Shown: one piece after another, positions 24,784-35,735 of the stretch
How the letters are laid out: the number at the start of each line of letters is the position of its first letter
Numbering within the stretch: the stretch's first letter is position 1
Origin: Lactarius indigo
Lineage: Eukaryota; Basidiomycota; Agaricomycetes; Russulales; Russulaceae
Assembly: GCA_025766275.1 (NCBI GenBank)
Contig: JAFKAC010000001.1
Span: 2,294,001-2,358,000, forward strand
DNA: 64,000 nucleotides
Reading direction: 5' to 3'
Translations under genes and position numbers: made by a program
The notes under the pieces: model-generated
Database searches by the model: none
What the model saw: the letters and a program-made list of their open reading frames with translations, nothing else
Told to the model about the DNA's origin: nothing

Positions 24784-25553
24784 ATGAAAGTTAACGTCAC
24801 TCAAGAAGAACTCGAGGCTTTTGACCGCGCTACCATTCGTGGTTCCATCGAGGGCATCGCTGGCGGTTTAGCCATATCCCTTCCCGCCTCATTTGCCGCA
24901 CAACGCTACTGGCCCGCATACCGTGCCCTACCATTGCCCCTGAAGGCCCTCGGAGTTATCCTCATCGTCGGTCCTACGTGGGCCATTCAAACCGAACGCC
25001 GAGGTGTCGAATTTGATGAGGAACACAACTGGTGAGTTCTGTCATGGGCGCGAAAAATTGGGTGGTGCTGACGGTTAATGTCTACTCCAGGAAGGGTGTC
25101 GGCCGCCAGCTTCTAGATAGTGCGAAGGCTCGCGAGGCATCCGAATGGGATGGCCTGAGTTCGTCGGAAAAATTCTCAAAATGGGTCGCCCGTCATCAGT
25201 ACCAGGTCATCCTCGGCAGTTGGGCCACAAGCATGGCCGTCGCTGGCACCATCATCATGCGTGATAGGTACGGGTCGCTTCTTTCCCATATATGATTATG
25301 CACTCCCCAACCCTGACTACCCATCCTCAGACATCAGTCGAATTCGCAGAAGATTGTACAAGCTCGGATGTGGGCTCAGGGCTTGACAATTGGTATTCTC
25401 ATCGCAACTGGGATCGTCACACACTCCCAACGTGCAGAGGCTGCGAAGAACAACACCGTTGACCACTCGTGGCGCGAACTTCTTGAGGTGGAAGCCCGGG
25501 AAGCCGAATCACGCAAGATCAAGCGATTCGACTCTGCTTCAGTGACCGCGTAG
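24784..25553 (+). CDS. Respiratory supercomplex factor 2 (HIG1-domain, Rcf2-like)
   Basis: Inner-mitochondrial-membrane protein that associates with complexes III and IV. Three exons are seen. Exon 1 from the ATG at 24784 has a hydrophobic segment (GIAGGLAISLPASFAAQRYW) and a second one (ALGVILIVGPTWAI). Exon 2 (from about 25091) encodes KWVARHQYQVILGSWATSM, the start of the HIG1 domain, with AGTIIMRDR. Exon 3 (from about 25331) encodes QKIVQARMWAQGLTIGILIA. The HIG1 signature pattern (QxRMxAQG) fits. The stop is at 25551-25553. Total length (about 220 residues) is close to yeast Rcf2. The introns are 55-65 bp and canonical. No alternative identity was considered likely. Confidence 0.85.
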
Positions 25554-26000
25554 AATACTCTCATAGAACCTCCTCGTACCACTCCATGATTATAATACAG
25601 TACTCGCATTTGTATTCCGCTCTATTGTAAGGTTGGGGGTAAAGTACGGTAACAGCAATAGTAATTAAGACTTGGTCAACTGTAGTGATGTGAGTGGCGG
25701 GGTTTGGTCAATGATCACACGATTCTGTTCAGGCGTTCATCGCGTGTGCGTTGGACCAAACGTTGACCCTTGACCCTGAGACGGTGACCATGAAGGTAAA
25801 CCTGCGATATATATCGATTATCATATACAGGTTGGTTACAAGCCTAGTTGACCCTGCCCGCAATACATTCTCGCACGCACAAATGCTTGCCTCACACTCG
25901 GAGTCACACAGCGCACGACCATGGATATCGGCATCACGTAGTGAGGGATAGACAGGTGTAAATTGAATGCATTACATAGCCAATAGCAAAAAACCATTCC
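25554..26000. other. Intergenic spacer
   Basis: Short tail-to-tail gap after RCF2. Only short spurious open frames were found, and no RNA gene or repeat was recognised. Confidence 0.4.
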
Positions 26001-26775
26001 CTAGAGACGAATAGACTTGTCATTTGATGAGATGGTGCGACGATGGTAGATGAGGGGTTTTGCCAGCTCCTCTGTTCCGGCGGGGAATAGCAGGTCCAAG
26101 ACGCCTTTTAGTAAAACGTTCTCGTACAAGCCCTTTGGATGTTGTGTCGAGTCAAAGCTTTTTGATGTTACAGATCAAGACGTGATCGTCATCGAATCCA
26201 GACACGGCCGCGAACAAAGACAAGGTCGAGCGTGCTGTCGATGCAAACTAGACGGAGTTATCCTTGCACGATATTACAGCACGGATCTATCTGGCGACGG
26301 ACCGATAGGTACATGAGCATCTGCCGTGACAGAAAAATCCTTCCACTATGCGTCTGGTCTGGGGGTGCAACCTTCTTGGAACATTTATCTCGTCGTATTG
26401 GAAGGCCTGTCAGATGCAGCGATTTGCGCAGCATAGTATTCCAAGTTGTGAATGCGGTGATATTAGATAAACTCGAACCGCTAGACATCAGGGTGAATAT
26501 TATCAGGAGTGAACAATTACGAACTCGAAGAACTGTGGCCGGAGAATGTGCTCCGTGCTCGTCCCAGGTCAAAGTCATACGATGTTTCCGATAAATGACA
26601 TCGACATTCGAGGAAGATTCTGCCACCACATTGGTGTGCTTTGATGGACCGGTGTAGACTCCAGAGAGAGGAGGACAGAAGGCGCGTCGTGTCCCGAACT
26701 TCCTAAATTGGACAGTACAACGACATGGACTCGGGATGGATACTTGGCCACCAAGTATTGCATACAATTCAACAC
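26001..26775 (-). CDS. Possible multi-exon gene of unknown function
   Basis: I do not recognise this gene. The best-supported part is the 3' end: an exon reading STARSTLSLFAAVSGFDDDH (near 26240-26180), an intron of about 40 bp with GTAACA...CAAAG ends, and an exon reading ENVLLKGVLDLLFPAGTEEL and ending in SSNDKSIRL with a stop at 26001-26003. Further upstream, protein-like stretches appear in different frames (IHNLEYYAAQIAASDRPSN near 26420; VLSNLGSSGHDAPSVLLSLE near 26720), but I could not join them with confident introns. The proposed 5' end overlaps the start of the RRN6-like gene by about 40 bp. It could be a small real gene or a decayed one. Confidence 0.33.
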
Positions 26776-29700
26776 CGAGAAAGGGAAAGGCCAAGACTGT
26801 TATTCTACCGTACCCTCTCCTAGAGGTTGGAGCCCTGACTTCCGCTACACTCCGAGAGCGCCATGGTCGTCTCGAGTGGGTAACAGCTCAAAACCTATCG
26901 TCCGGTGCGTGAAACGATCTTCGTTCGAGTTCTGAGCTTTACTGGTTCGCCTTGTTTAGATAGACATAGGCTTTTCTGCAGTGAAAACGCAGTCCTTTCT
27001 TTTCCAGCAACTTGGTCTCCTCCGCTGCACCCCCCAGCGACTTCATGGTCGCAGCGTGCGGAACAGAGTGTAAGCATCTTCATTATATGCGCCGTTTGCG
27101 CTTATTGTTTATCGAGTAGGCCCACTTTCTTCGTACCTACTACCCTGACGTGGATGTCCCTGCGGAGCTCATCCGCGAGCAAGTCGCTATGGAAGTACAG
27201 TTGGGCGACTCCTTACGAACATTTGATCCCCTCCTTGGGGACCTCGTAACGTCGTTCGGTGTGTCGTCTAGGTCAAAGAGATGGCGGACGTTCGTGGCAT
27301 TTCCTATGGGCGAGAGCGGCTGCGATCTGAGTTGAGTACAATAAATCTATCCAGGAGACGCAGGTCTAACGCCAGCCCAGATTTTTCACGCATCGATTTT
27401 TCTGTTGAGGGTAGCATCATCAACGAGCCTGCTGACTCCCCTGCGCGGATATTCCGAACACCAATTCGCCAAATTGTTCCTTCTGCGTCTGACGACCTCG
27501 ATGGAGGTAATTTCCGCGCTCTGACCAGCAGACAAAGCTGATCACGCGAAGCAGAAACGGTAATTGCAGTCCGAACGCACTCATCGGTGTCCCTATTGTC
27601 CCTGTCCCTGCCAGTTTCAGCGGCGTCGTTTCCTGTGATCAGGGATGTCGGTTCTATTGACCGTCTGAGTTTGGATGGGCACATGGCTGTTGACGTTCAA
27701 TTTGACCGTTCTTTGGGAAATGTGGTACTTGTCAACAACCTGGGACATATATTCAAACGTGCTCCACTCAGTGACGACGACCCGTTGGTGCATCAATAAC
27801 TTCTACAATGATAATTTTCTCAACACAGAACAGTGTAAAAGTTTACAACGGTGTCTCTGAACCTGACAATGCCAACGATGGTTTCTGGAGGATAGCCTCA
27901 GGTGAATCAGGAGAGATGTGTTTTCTGATGACGGCCAACTCCGCTGAGCTCATCGATTTCCGGGTACTACGCATTACTTCTGCCATATCACAGTCCCTGA
28001 CAAATAACAGACTCTGAACCGCGCTTTCAATGTATACTCAGTGACTCGGGCCTCTGATTCACTCACGTCCATGGAATATAATCCCGATGACCACTTGTTA
28101 CGGCTCGTAACTACAAACGAGCTGGTGTGGGTCGACTCTCGCTTCCACACACGGCCCGTATTGGCTTTTAAGCACGAACGCGAGCACGATAGAACACTAT
28201 CAAGCCATGTCGTTAGTATCGGTGACGGTACGCGCGCCATATTTTCAAATAACTTCATTTCTAATCCACGTACCCGTAGCTAAGTTAACTATCTTATCGT
28301 CACGGAACAACTCCCTTCTCAGCATTTACGATGTGTCTGGCAACAACGATGGCTTAGTGCAGAGCCATACTCTACCATACACCCTCTCTGGTCGCTTCCC
28401 TAGTGGGCCGCATTCCGGGTTCTGCGTGGTGCAACCCCACCTAGGACATGGTAACAGCGCGATTGCTTCACTACTTCAGTTATCCAACCGTGGCGCCATA
28501 TACCAAAGTGTTCTCACCGTCTGCCAGGAGGAAACCCAACCGCCAGCCAAAATAGAAGTAACCTGGCCCTCCACTGTCCACCGACTGAACAACGATCATC
28601 GTACACAAAAGCCAGATGTCGGAAGATTGGGAGCGCGTGAGATGCAAGAAATAGACTTTCGCCAGGCTTACCAACGTATGTAGTTTTTTCACCTCGCGGG
28701 TTCTTGACCTGTTCAAAACTCTGCGCCTTTTTGCTAGGACTCTTTTCACCACTCGACGCCGCGGAGGCCATTTATCCGACTGAAAACGCAGATGCCGTCT
28801 ATCAGACGTTGGACGCGGCACCACTATTCTGGAAGCAAGCAAGTATCGCTGACGAACATTTGTTGACCATGTACGTTGTAAAATGATATGCGCCTGTCGT
28901 GTGTTTAGCCCTGATTAGATTCGATATTGCCTTTCGTTCTGGGGAAGAGCCGGCACATGCTTCGCGTGCAGATTTTTTGACGCAAAGTACCCTGAGCTCT
29001 AGAAGAGGTTTCCGTGCCCTGGTACAGGGACGAGTCCCACGAGAAACGCTGATCAATGGCGCCGGATGGCACTTCAACCTTGAGCCGGTTCTCCAAATGC
29101 TTGTCCCGGACATTTCTTGCGACGTACAGTCAATGGTGGAGCGACTGCACAAGTATGACTTGATTCTGGACGATTGTCGCTCTGGGTCATCATTACGAAG
29201 AGAGTCAGAAGCCAGGGAACAGCTGGCGGTCGACTTGGCACTCTCGACGGACGTGTTCTCTGCACAACCGTTTGCGAAATCGAAGGCTAATCTGACGGAG
29301 GACGACAGACTCGACACAATGTCCCGTGCTGCAGAAGCAATGACATTCTCGGAGACAGGGCCACCCCCAGTCCAGTTCGGCCACCTAAGCCCTATAGCCA
29401 ACAACACTCGGGGCACCATGGATGACGCTTCAACGGACCTAGAACTGCAACCGGGAGTGCGGTTGCTCTTGGCAGAATGGGATATTGGCACCGATCCTGA
29501 CCGATTCACCTATCACGACCCATACGACGATCAGCAACCAGTCACTATAAGCCCCATCGTTCCAAGCCCCATGCGGAAACGCGCAGGCAAAGATCAAGCA
29601 CTTGTCACGCAGACCCAACGTCCGCCACTGGTTGCGACAACTGCACCACCTACTATTACTGACTCTCGGGCAGCCCTACCTACTGCGATATCCACCTCGC

Positions 29701-29888
29701 AGCCCGTGATGACGGGGGTATTGGTTGGCTCTCGGAATGAGGCCGAGTCCGAGCGAGCTTCGGGTCTTCCTTCTGACCCACACGTGACTATGGCGAGTAC
29801 GCAGTCTGTCCCAGGCCCATTTGGTGGGCGGCTACCTACTGGGAAGAAAAAGGCAGCTGCTGGGAAAAAGAGGGTCGGCGGGTTTTGA
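26736..29888 (+). CDS. RNA polymerase I initiation factor RRN6-like protein
   Basis: Looks like the RRN6-type subunit of the Pol I core factor that recruits Pol I to rDNA. The ATG at 26736 begins MDTWPPSIAYNSTPRKGK, spliced near 26902-26960. Later exons give LRTYYPDVDVPAELIREQ (near 27130), IFRTPIRQIVPSASDDL (near 27450), VIAVRTHSSVSLLSLSLP (near 27560), VDVQFDRSLGNVVLVNNLG (near 27695), and LRLVTTNELVWVDSRFHTR (near 28100) followed by KHEREHDRTL. These are typical of the beta-propeller part of RRN6. A helical C-terminal half follows and ends in a Lys-rich tail (GKKKAAAGKKRVGGF) with the stop at 29886-29888. Near 27320-27345 the frame changes by two bases without a clear intron (GATCTGAGTTGAGTACA), so that junction is unresolved. 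Confidence 0.7.
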
Positions 29889-30624
29889 GTTTGAGGTGGA
29901 TAGAGCCTCGTTATGTCGGTTAGCTGGATTCGAAGCCGCCCGGTTCTCCTTAATTAAACTTGTTCTAAACACGCAGCAGATGGACGGCAAAGTGTGAAGA
30001 GAAAATATTAAAGTAGAAGTACCTACGATGGTACCTACGACGCGGGAAGCCACCGAAGACGGGGAGTAGAGGGTACACCAAGACCCAGACAGCGCGACAG
30101 GACCTACAAAGGATCCCTACATACAAAGAAATTGAATTACTCTGGAAGAGAAGGACTGAACACATACCAGATCTGTCAAGATTCCGCGAAGGGGCGAACG
30201 CGAGAGGACATAAGACTCCCCCACTGTCACTGACAAGAACATATGTCAGGTCCAGATCTATAATTGCAACAGTTACATACTTAAAAACTTTGTACAATGG
30301 AGAACGTCTTCGACATTATTACTCGAGGCTCAGTATGGGTTGCAAGTTATTGCGTATGGATATGAGCAAGAAAACAGAAGAATCATGATTTTTTCTTTTG
30401 GGAACAGTAGCAAGACTCTTGAGTCAGAACTCAGAAAAACCGAATTTTCTCTTTTTTGCTTTCCATTCTATTGCTCACGCATCGTAGTATCCTAGCACAA
30501 CAGACAGGCTTGTTGACTCGGAATCGATATTTAGTTACAGAGGTAATGGAAGACGAGTGCAAGTGGAAACGATACTGTAGGGTCTTATCGAATATCTCTG
30601 GGACTTAGCGACCCTAGTAATGTC
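29889..30624. other. Intergenic spacer
   Basis: An AT-rich 0.7-kb gap. An open frame at 29965-30297 (minus) has no family resemblance, no introns and biased composition, so it is not called. The gap probably holds the RRN6-like terminator and the promoter of the RNA-binding protein gene. Confidence 0.4.
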
Positions 30625-31965
30625 ATGTCACCGTCAAGTTTGAAGCGAAAAAGAGCACCCTCCCCTCAGCCAGTCGAGGATACCCCAGTTCTCTCGCATG
30701 CTGCGAAGCGGAAGCAAAAGAGGGCCCTATTAAACGAATCTACGACCGTCTCCAAGAAACAAAAGAAGGAAGAAGATGTTTCTACTCCTGTGAAACGCCA
30801 AAATTCTATTTGGGTGGGCAACTTGAGTTACAAGACCACCCAGGAGTCTCTGAAGCGCTTCTTCGACGGCGTCGGAGAGATAACGAGAGTGCATTTGCCC
30901 ACTAAGCCGGGGAAAGCGTCCCCAGGCGAATCAGCAAGTCGAGAAAATAGAGGGTGCGGGTCTCTTTGCGGTCTCTGCAGTCCGTTTCTTTTTACGACTA
31001 GCCCGCAGCTTTGCATATGTGGACTTTGCTACGCTAGAGGCAAAAAATGCTGCTATCGTAATGACAGAGTCGCCGCTAGACGGGCGTCGCCTTCTCATCA
31101 AGGATGGTGCGTGCACTCTTGACCCCTCGGACCATTTTGCACTACAACTTTCCTCCTAGGCGACGACTTTGATGGTCGCCCCCCAAACCCCGGAATGCCC
31201 GGTGATGGGGCAGTGACTCAGTCCCCGTTTGCACGAAAAATACTCTCAGCGCAGAAACAGCCGCCAGCCCCCACGCTTTTCTTTGGCAACCTCGGATTCA
31301 ACACGACGGTGGACTCAATCAGAGGCCTTCTAGAAGCGCATCGTGCGCAGCCAAAAAAAGGTCCAGAGACCGCGGGAGAAGATGTTGGTGTTGGTGTTGA
31401 AGCGCAGCAGGACCCCTGGATACGAAAGATTCGTATGGGGACGTTCGAGGATAGCGGTCTGTGCAAGGGGTAATGTATTTTTAGTGTGTACATCCGAAAT
31501 GCCTATACTCATTGGTGGAACGTCAGGTTCGCATTTGTCGATTTCACGAGTACGGAACACGCGACGGCTGCTTTGATACATCCGAAGAATCACCACCTCG
31601 ATGGGCGTAAACTCGTTGTCGAATACGCTTCTGCAGACGCCGTGCGTCGAGGCGGCGGCGCTGGCTCTAGACCTAACAAGGTATCTAGCCTGGTTGCCAC
31701 TGTAGGCAAGGCCCGCCGTGAGAGACATGAGTCAGTGGTAGGCAATCGCGGAGAAAGAAAAGGTCGTCCAGAAACAACGATTCCATCGTCTGTGCCACGG
31801 CACGAGAAAGGCGCGGATTCTGGTCGAAGCAGTGGCGCATCTAAAAAAGTTGAGAATGGGACAAGAAAGTCGCGCCCCGCTCCTGGAGCAGCATTGGCGC
31901 TGGCGAAGCGAGAACAAGTAGCAATAGTACCGAGTCAAGGACGGAGGATAAAATTCGATGATTAA
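30625..31965 (+). CDS. Nucleolar RNA-binding protein, two RRMs (NOP12/RBM34-like)
   Basis: Probable pre-ribosome (60S) assembly factor. The ATG at 30625 opens a Lys/Arg-rich head with bipartite nuclear-localisation-like stretches (SLKRKRAPSP; KRKQKRALL). RRM1 starts at SIWVGNLSYKTTQESLKRFF (near 30808). Its RNP1 is restored by splicing out 30955-31010 (ENRG joined to FAYVDFATLEAKNAA). RRM2 starts at PTLFFGNLGFNTTVDSIRGL (near 31275), with RNP1 GFAFVDFTSTEHATAAL after an intron at about 31470-31526. A basic tail ends at 31963-31965. The RRM pair plus basic ends and the spacer between RRMs match NOP12/RBM34 better than other RRM proteins. Introns are canonical. Confidence 0.82.
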
Positions 31966-32073
31966 ATCCATGCTAAGAAGACCTAGAGCGTTGAGCTCTA
32001 AAGCAGCGCATCTACAAGTACCGCTAAACAACAATAGGTCATACAAGAGGGTGAGGTGATGGCGAACTGTGCC

Positions 32074-34186
32074 CTAATCGTCGCTGTCATCTGCTTCGAT
32101 CATGCCAACTTCGTATTCTCCACAGACATCCCATCGAGAACCTTCTGCGGCGGCTGAGACGTACTTCACGAATCTCATGACACCTTCGTCACGCAGTACG
32201 AGCAAAAGGCGGTTGAAGCCGGGTTGGGACGTCAGCAACGTCGAGTCCTCATCCTCCTCGTCGCTGTCTTCCATCTCAACCTCATCGTTATCGTTCGAGC
32301 TACCCGCGCTGCCATTCCCGTTGACTGCGTGGCCATCCCCATTGTGTTCCGTTTTTTTGTGGGAACCAGACCGGTACACTGCGGGGTCGTCCTCCTCCTC
32401 ATGAGGGGCCATGTAGCACTAGCCTTGTTAGATAAAAATTGCGAAAAAATATCGAAAGCAGGTACACACCTCCCACCCGCCCCACTCGCCAGTCTGCCAC
32501 CCGACTGGCTGTTTTTCCCTCGCCTCTTCCCTTCCCTTGCCCTTACCCTTTGTCTCCTCGACTTGGTTTACCTGTGGCGTCAGCGCGAGCACGACATCCA
32601 GCCTTGCTTCTCTCTCCTCGCTCGTCGCGAGGGTGTAGCCGAGGCCCGGACAGAACCTACGCGCCTCCACCGCATACCTCAATATCAGCAGCTTGGACAC
32701 TGCCGCGAGCCACGCGCGAAATGCAGGCGACGGGAACAGCTCGTCTTGTAGCGAGCGAATGAGCGCGTGTGGGGGCTGCGCCGCGCGCGGCGACACGGCC
32801 GTCGACCGCCCGCCGGGGGTGGTGGGCTCGAGCACGTTGTACCGCCACTTGTGTGGCGGGCCCTTGATGCGCCAACCCGAGCCCCCCGTCCCGGCGGTAT
32901 GTGGGGGGATGGGCGCGGGGCGATCCTTGCCCAGTCCGTCACGCGCGTCCATCTCGCGCAGGCCGGCGTCGAGCTTTTCCGCGATGGGCCTCGAGAGGAA
33001 GTCGTGCAGCTCGAGAGAGAGCTCGCCCATGAAGCGGGAGGCAAGCGCCTTGATTGTGCGGGGCTGGAGGTACGCCGGGTTAAGGAATTCGGAGAGGAAC
33101 GAGAGGTGGTCTTCAGCGAGTGGGGTGTCGGGGAGAGGAGGGGTCTCCGACCCTGAGTAAGACTTGAACTCGGTCGTCGACGTGGAGGTCTGATTGCCCC
33201 ATCACCATCCCCACAGTAATGGGAATTAGGGACACGATTTACTCACAAGTTGCTCCCGCGAACTTGCAACGGGAGGGACGGCCTCGCCATCATCCTCGTA
33301 ACCATCTTCGCCAGGCTGAGCGGCGTGGAACCAGCCGCTGATGCTCAGCCGTTGCCATCCGTCTTCGCCCTCTCCGACGACGACCTCCTCCACCGAGTGG
33401 AAGCTCCTGCCGGGTTGCACCTCGAAAAATATGAATTGGTTCCACGCCGGCGGGATGCTTTTGGCGGGGACGGGCTCAGGCTCGAGCGTGCCGTCTGCAC
33501 CCTCCTTGACAGGGTACAACTCGAGCGCGCCGCCCCACTCCTTTTGCCAGAGCTGGTAGTGCGGCAGCGGCATGTACAGTATGTACGACACGCGCCGCGT
33601 ACCGATGACATCGTCGTGGTTGAGCAGGTGGCAGCCCTTGCGGTAGGTGTTGACGGACATGTCCTGTTTTACGCCCGAGAGTGGACCACAGCCGGTCACC
33701 CCGCGCAAAAAATCACGGAATTGCCGCGAATAGAGCGCATCGCGGAGCTTTATGAGGTTGGGAAGGAACGCAACTTGCTGTTCTGTGAGGTAAGAGAGCG
33801 ATGCCAGATCACCTGTCTGGTTGACCTAGGGAGGAAAGGGGGGTGAGAGGGCAGAGAAATGAGGTCCTTCCCCGTACCTTGTATATGTCGGTTTCTTTTT
33901 CGGTGAAGTGTAGTTCGCTGAGACACTCGTCCTTGACTTGCTGGAGGAGATCGTCCTGGAATAATTTTTGGACGAGCGCGTGCTTGAACGGCTCGCTTAT
34001 GGAATACGAAGCGGACAACCTGCCAACGTGGGCCGCGTCGAAGAGATCGGGTGCAAAACAGGCGGTCAGGTCTTGAGGACTTGGTGGAGCGAGATGGGAT
34101 GCCGGCGATTCGTGCGCGATTTTAGGTCGCTTCATCCCATTTGCCTTGGGCTCCGGAGACGGCGACCGTGGGTGAGTCTTGACCAT
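32074..34186 (-). CDS. Prolyl 3,4-dihydroxylase, 2OG-Fe(II) (Ofd1/Tpa1/OGFOD1-like)
   Basis: Hydroxylates a proline of ribosomal protein uS12. Family members also act in oxygen and sterol sensing and in translation termination. The start at 34186 is followed by [10 protein letters not shown]. The catalytic domain shows [20 protein letters not shown] (near 33980), then [14 protein letters not shown] (near 33800), then the iron ligands in [19 protein letters not shown] (HxD, near 33620). The distal His is in [13 protein letters not shown] (near 33395) and the 2OG-binding Arg in [12 protein letters not shown] (near 33345). The C-terminal degenerate barrel follows ([16 protein letters not shown] near 32860), with an acidic insertion near 32280 and [20 protein letters not shown] at the end. 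Local G+C is higher than in neighbours (32400-33700). A start at 34300 is an alternative. All iron and 2OG ligands are present. Confidence 0.88.
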
Positions 34187-34514
34187 CACAGCTGGACGGT
34201 GGCAAAAGCGAGGAGAGGCTCCGACTTTTGAGGGTTTGATTATACACAACTCATGAGCGATCCGTGCACTCGGGGCTAGACCCTCGTCGACCGGAGACAC
34301 GCGCTAGTCTCGCCCCAAAACACGCTTCTTGCGAAGGCGCAGTCACGTTAAAAAAAAAACGCTACGATGCAATTTATTGGTACAACAAAATATGGAAGAA
34401 GCCTGCCCGGGTTAGAACCGCGCAAGATGCACATATGGAACTGGAAGACGTCTCACAGGCCAAACACTAACAACAGTATGGGGTGGGGGTAGAAGGTAGC
34501 GACAGAGTAGAACA
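34187..34514. other. Intergenic spacer
   Basis: The gap between the hydroxylase start and the end of the tetraspan gene contains an A10 run near 34350 and nothing else recognised. Confidence 0.4.
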
Positions 34515-35526
34515 TTAATCTTTGTACTTTTCATGTACACGAAGCAGCCCTTCATCGGGTTGCGTGGGAAGTACTATCCGGCCGTTACTATGTCGGTGTC
34601 CTCGGGAATGTGAGTGACGGTGTTGGCGAGTTGGATGAGGAGCGTTCGTGTGTACCCATGCCTCTCGTGCGTTCAGTCCTTGTACCTCACGCTCAGAGAG
34701 GGTGCCCAAAGCGACGGGGGCATAAACAAGGGCAGTCGACTCGACATTGGAGTCCGCGCGAGGGGTAGAAGAAGTGAGGTTGGGAAGAAGGTATATGCGC
34801 TGGAATGCCCCGTCTTTGGGCTGCCTTGGCGGGAGGTCTCTTGAAAGGCGGGAGATGTGCAAATAATAATTCGACACTACGATGACGAGATGCAGCTACG
34901 AAATAATTTGTCATCAGGCGTCGTTCCATTCCGGATGGAGATCAAGCTCACCCGCACGACAATGGCAACAAACATAACGCCAACAAAGACCATCATGGCC
35001 CTCTCGAGCCATTGCTCGCAGTTCTCTGGGCTGAGGCCCATCTCGGCCATATCGCGCATAAGGTCGCCGTGTCGTGAGAACTCCTCACAAATTCTGGAGC
35101 GGACTGAATGATAGCTGAAGGAGGCGTATGTGACAAAGGCGGTAAAAATAGCACAGGACGTAAAGTCTGCAGCTGAAAAGTCGCGGTAGAAACGAACATA
35201 TTCTGGTATGCCCTGCGCAACAGAGGAAAATCGACATGGGACGATTAGTGCCGCTTCCGATTACTAAGGCGAAGGGTGCTGACCTTAACAATACCAGTAA
35301 ACCCGATAGTGCTCGCCACGGCGGCTGTGACGAAGTATGCTGCGGAAATGCCCCCGAGAAGGCTGAGACTGTTGACGGTCCAAGGATCTAGAGACCCTTC
35401 CCACTCGCTCTCAGAGTCCCATTTTAGGGAACGCCAGAGAGTAAAGACTTGAATTGCGAGAATGAAGTTGACGAGAGCCCCTATGAGCGAGGCCACTAGG
35501 ACCACAGTGCGATTCCAACGCGGCAT
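34515..35526 (-). CDS. Four-helix membrane protein of unknown function
   Basis: I do not recognise a named family. The start at 35526 opens MPRWNRTVVLVASLIGALVN, where helix 1 begins almost at once. Helix 2 is near 35350 (LSLLGGISAAYFVTAAVAST), helix 3 near 35160 (FTSCAIFTAFVTYASF) after an intron at about 35284-35226, and helix 4 near 34990 (RAMMVFVGVMFVAIVV). After another intron comes a cytosolic tail rich in His, Arg and Ser (THPTRQHRHSHSRGH-like) ending at 34515. The layout (short N-terminus, four helices, hydrophilic tail) resembles MARVEL-like or other fungal tetraspan proteins. It is followed by two more genes encoding membrane-anchored proteins on the same strand. Confidence 0.65.
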
Positions 35527-35735
35527 GATGGAAAGAGGACGAGGGAGAAAGGAAAGGGGGAGATACGGAACACAGGCAAGGAAGGGAAGCAACGACGGGA
35601 AGAACGGAGGTCGGAATGAGGATAGATGACTAATCCTTTGCTCAGATAGCGGCGTGATGGCCTCGATCATAATCATTACTAAATATCAATGACGCTAGAT
35701 AGTCCGATATCATATCGTTCCCAACTGCTACCAAT

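Noticed and set aside
29965..30297. 110-codon minus-strand open frame with hydrophobic residues
   Set aside because: AT-rich spacer, no homologous text, no supporting neighbours or introns.
32693..33846. Several plus-strand open frames of 130-200 codons
   Set aside because: They are antisense to the G+C-rich Ofd1/Tpa1 coding sequence, which has clear catalytic motifs.
34345..34440. Possible minus-strand tRNA T-arm (GGTTCTAACCC)
   Set aside because: Wrong base in the T-loop, and no D-arm or acceptor pairing.
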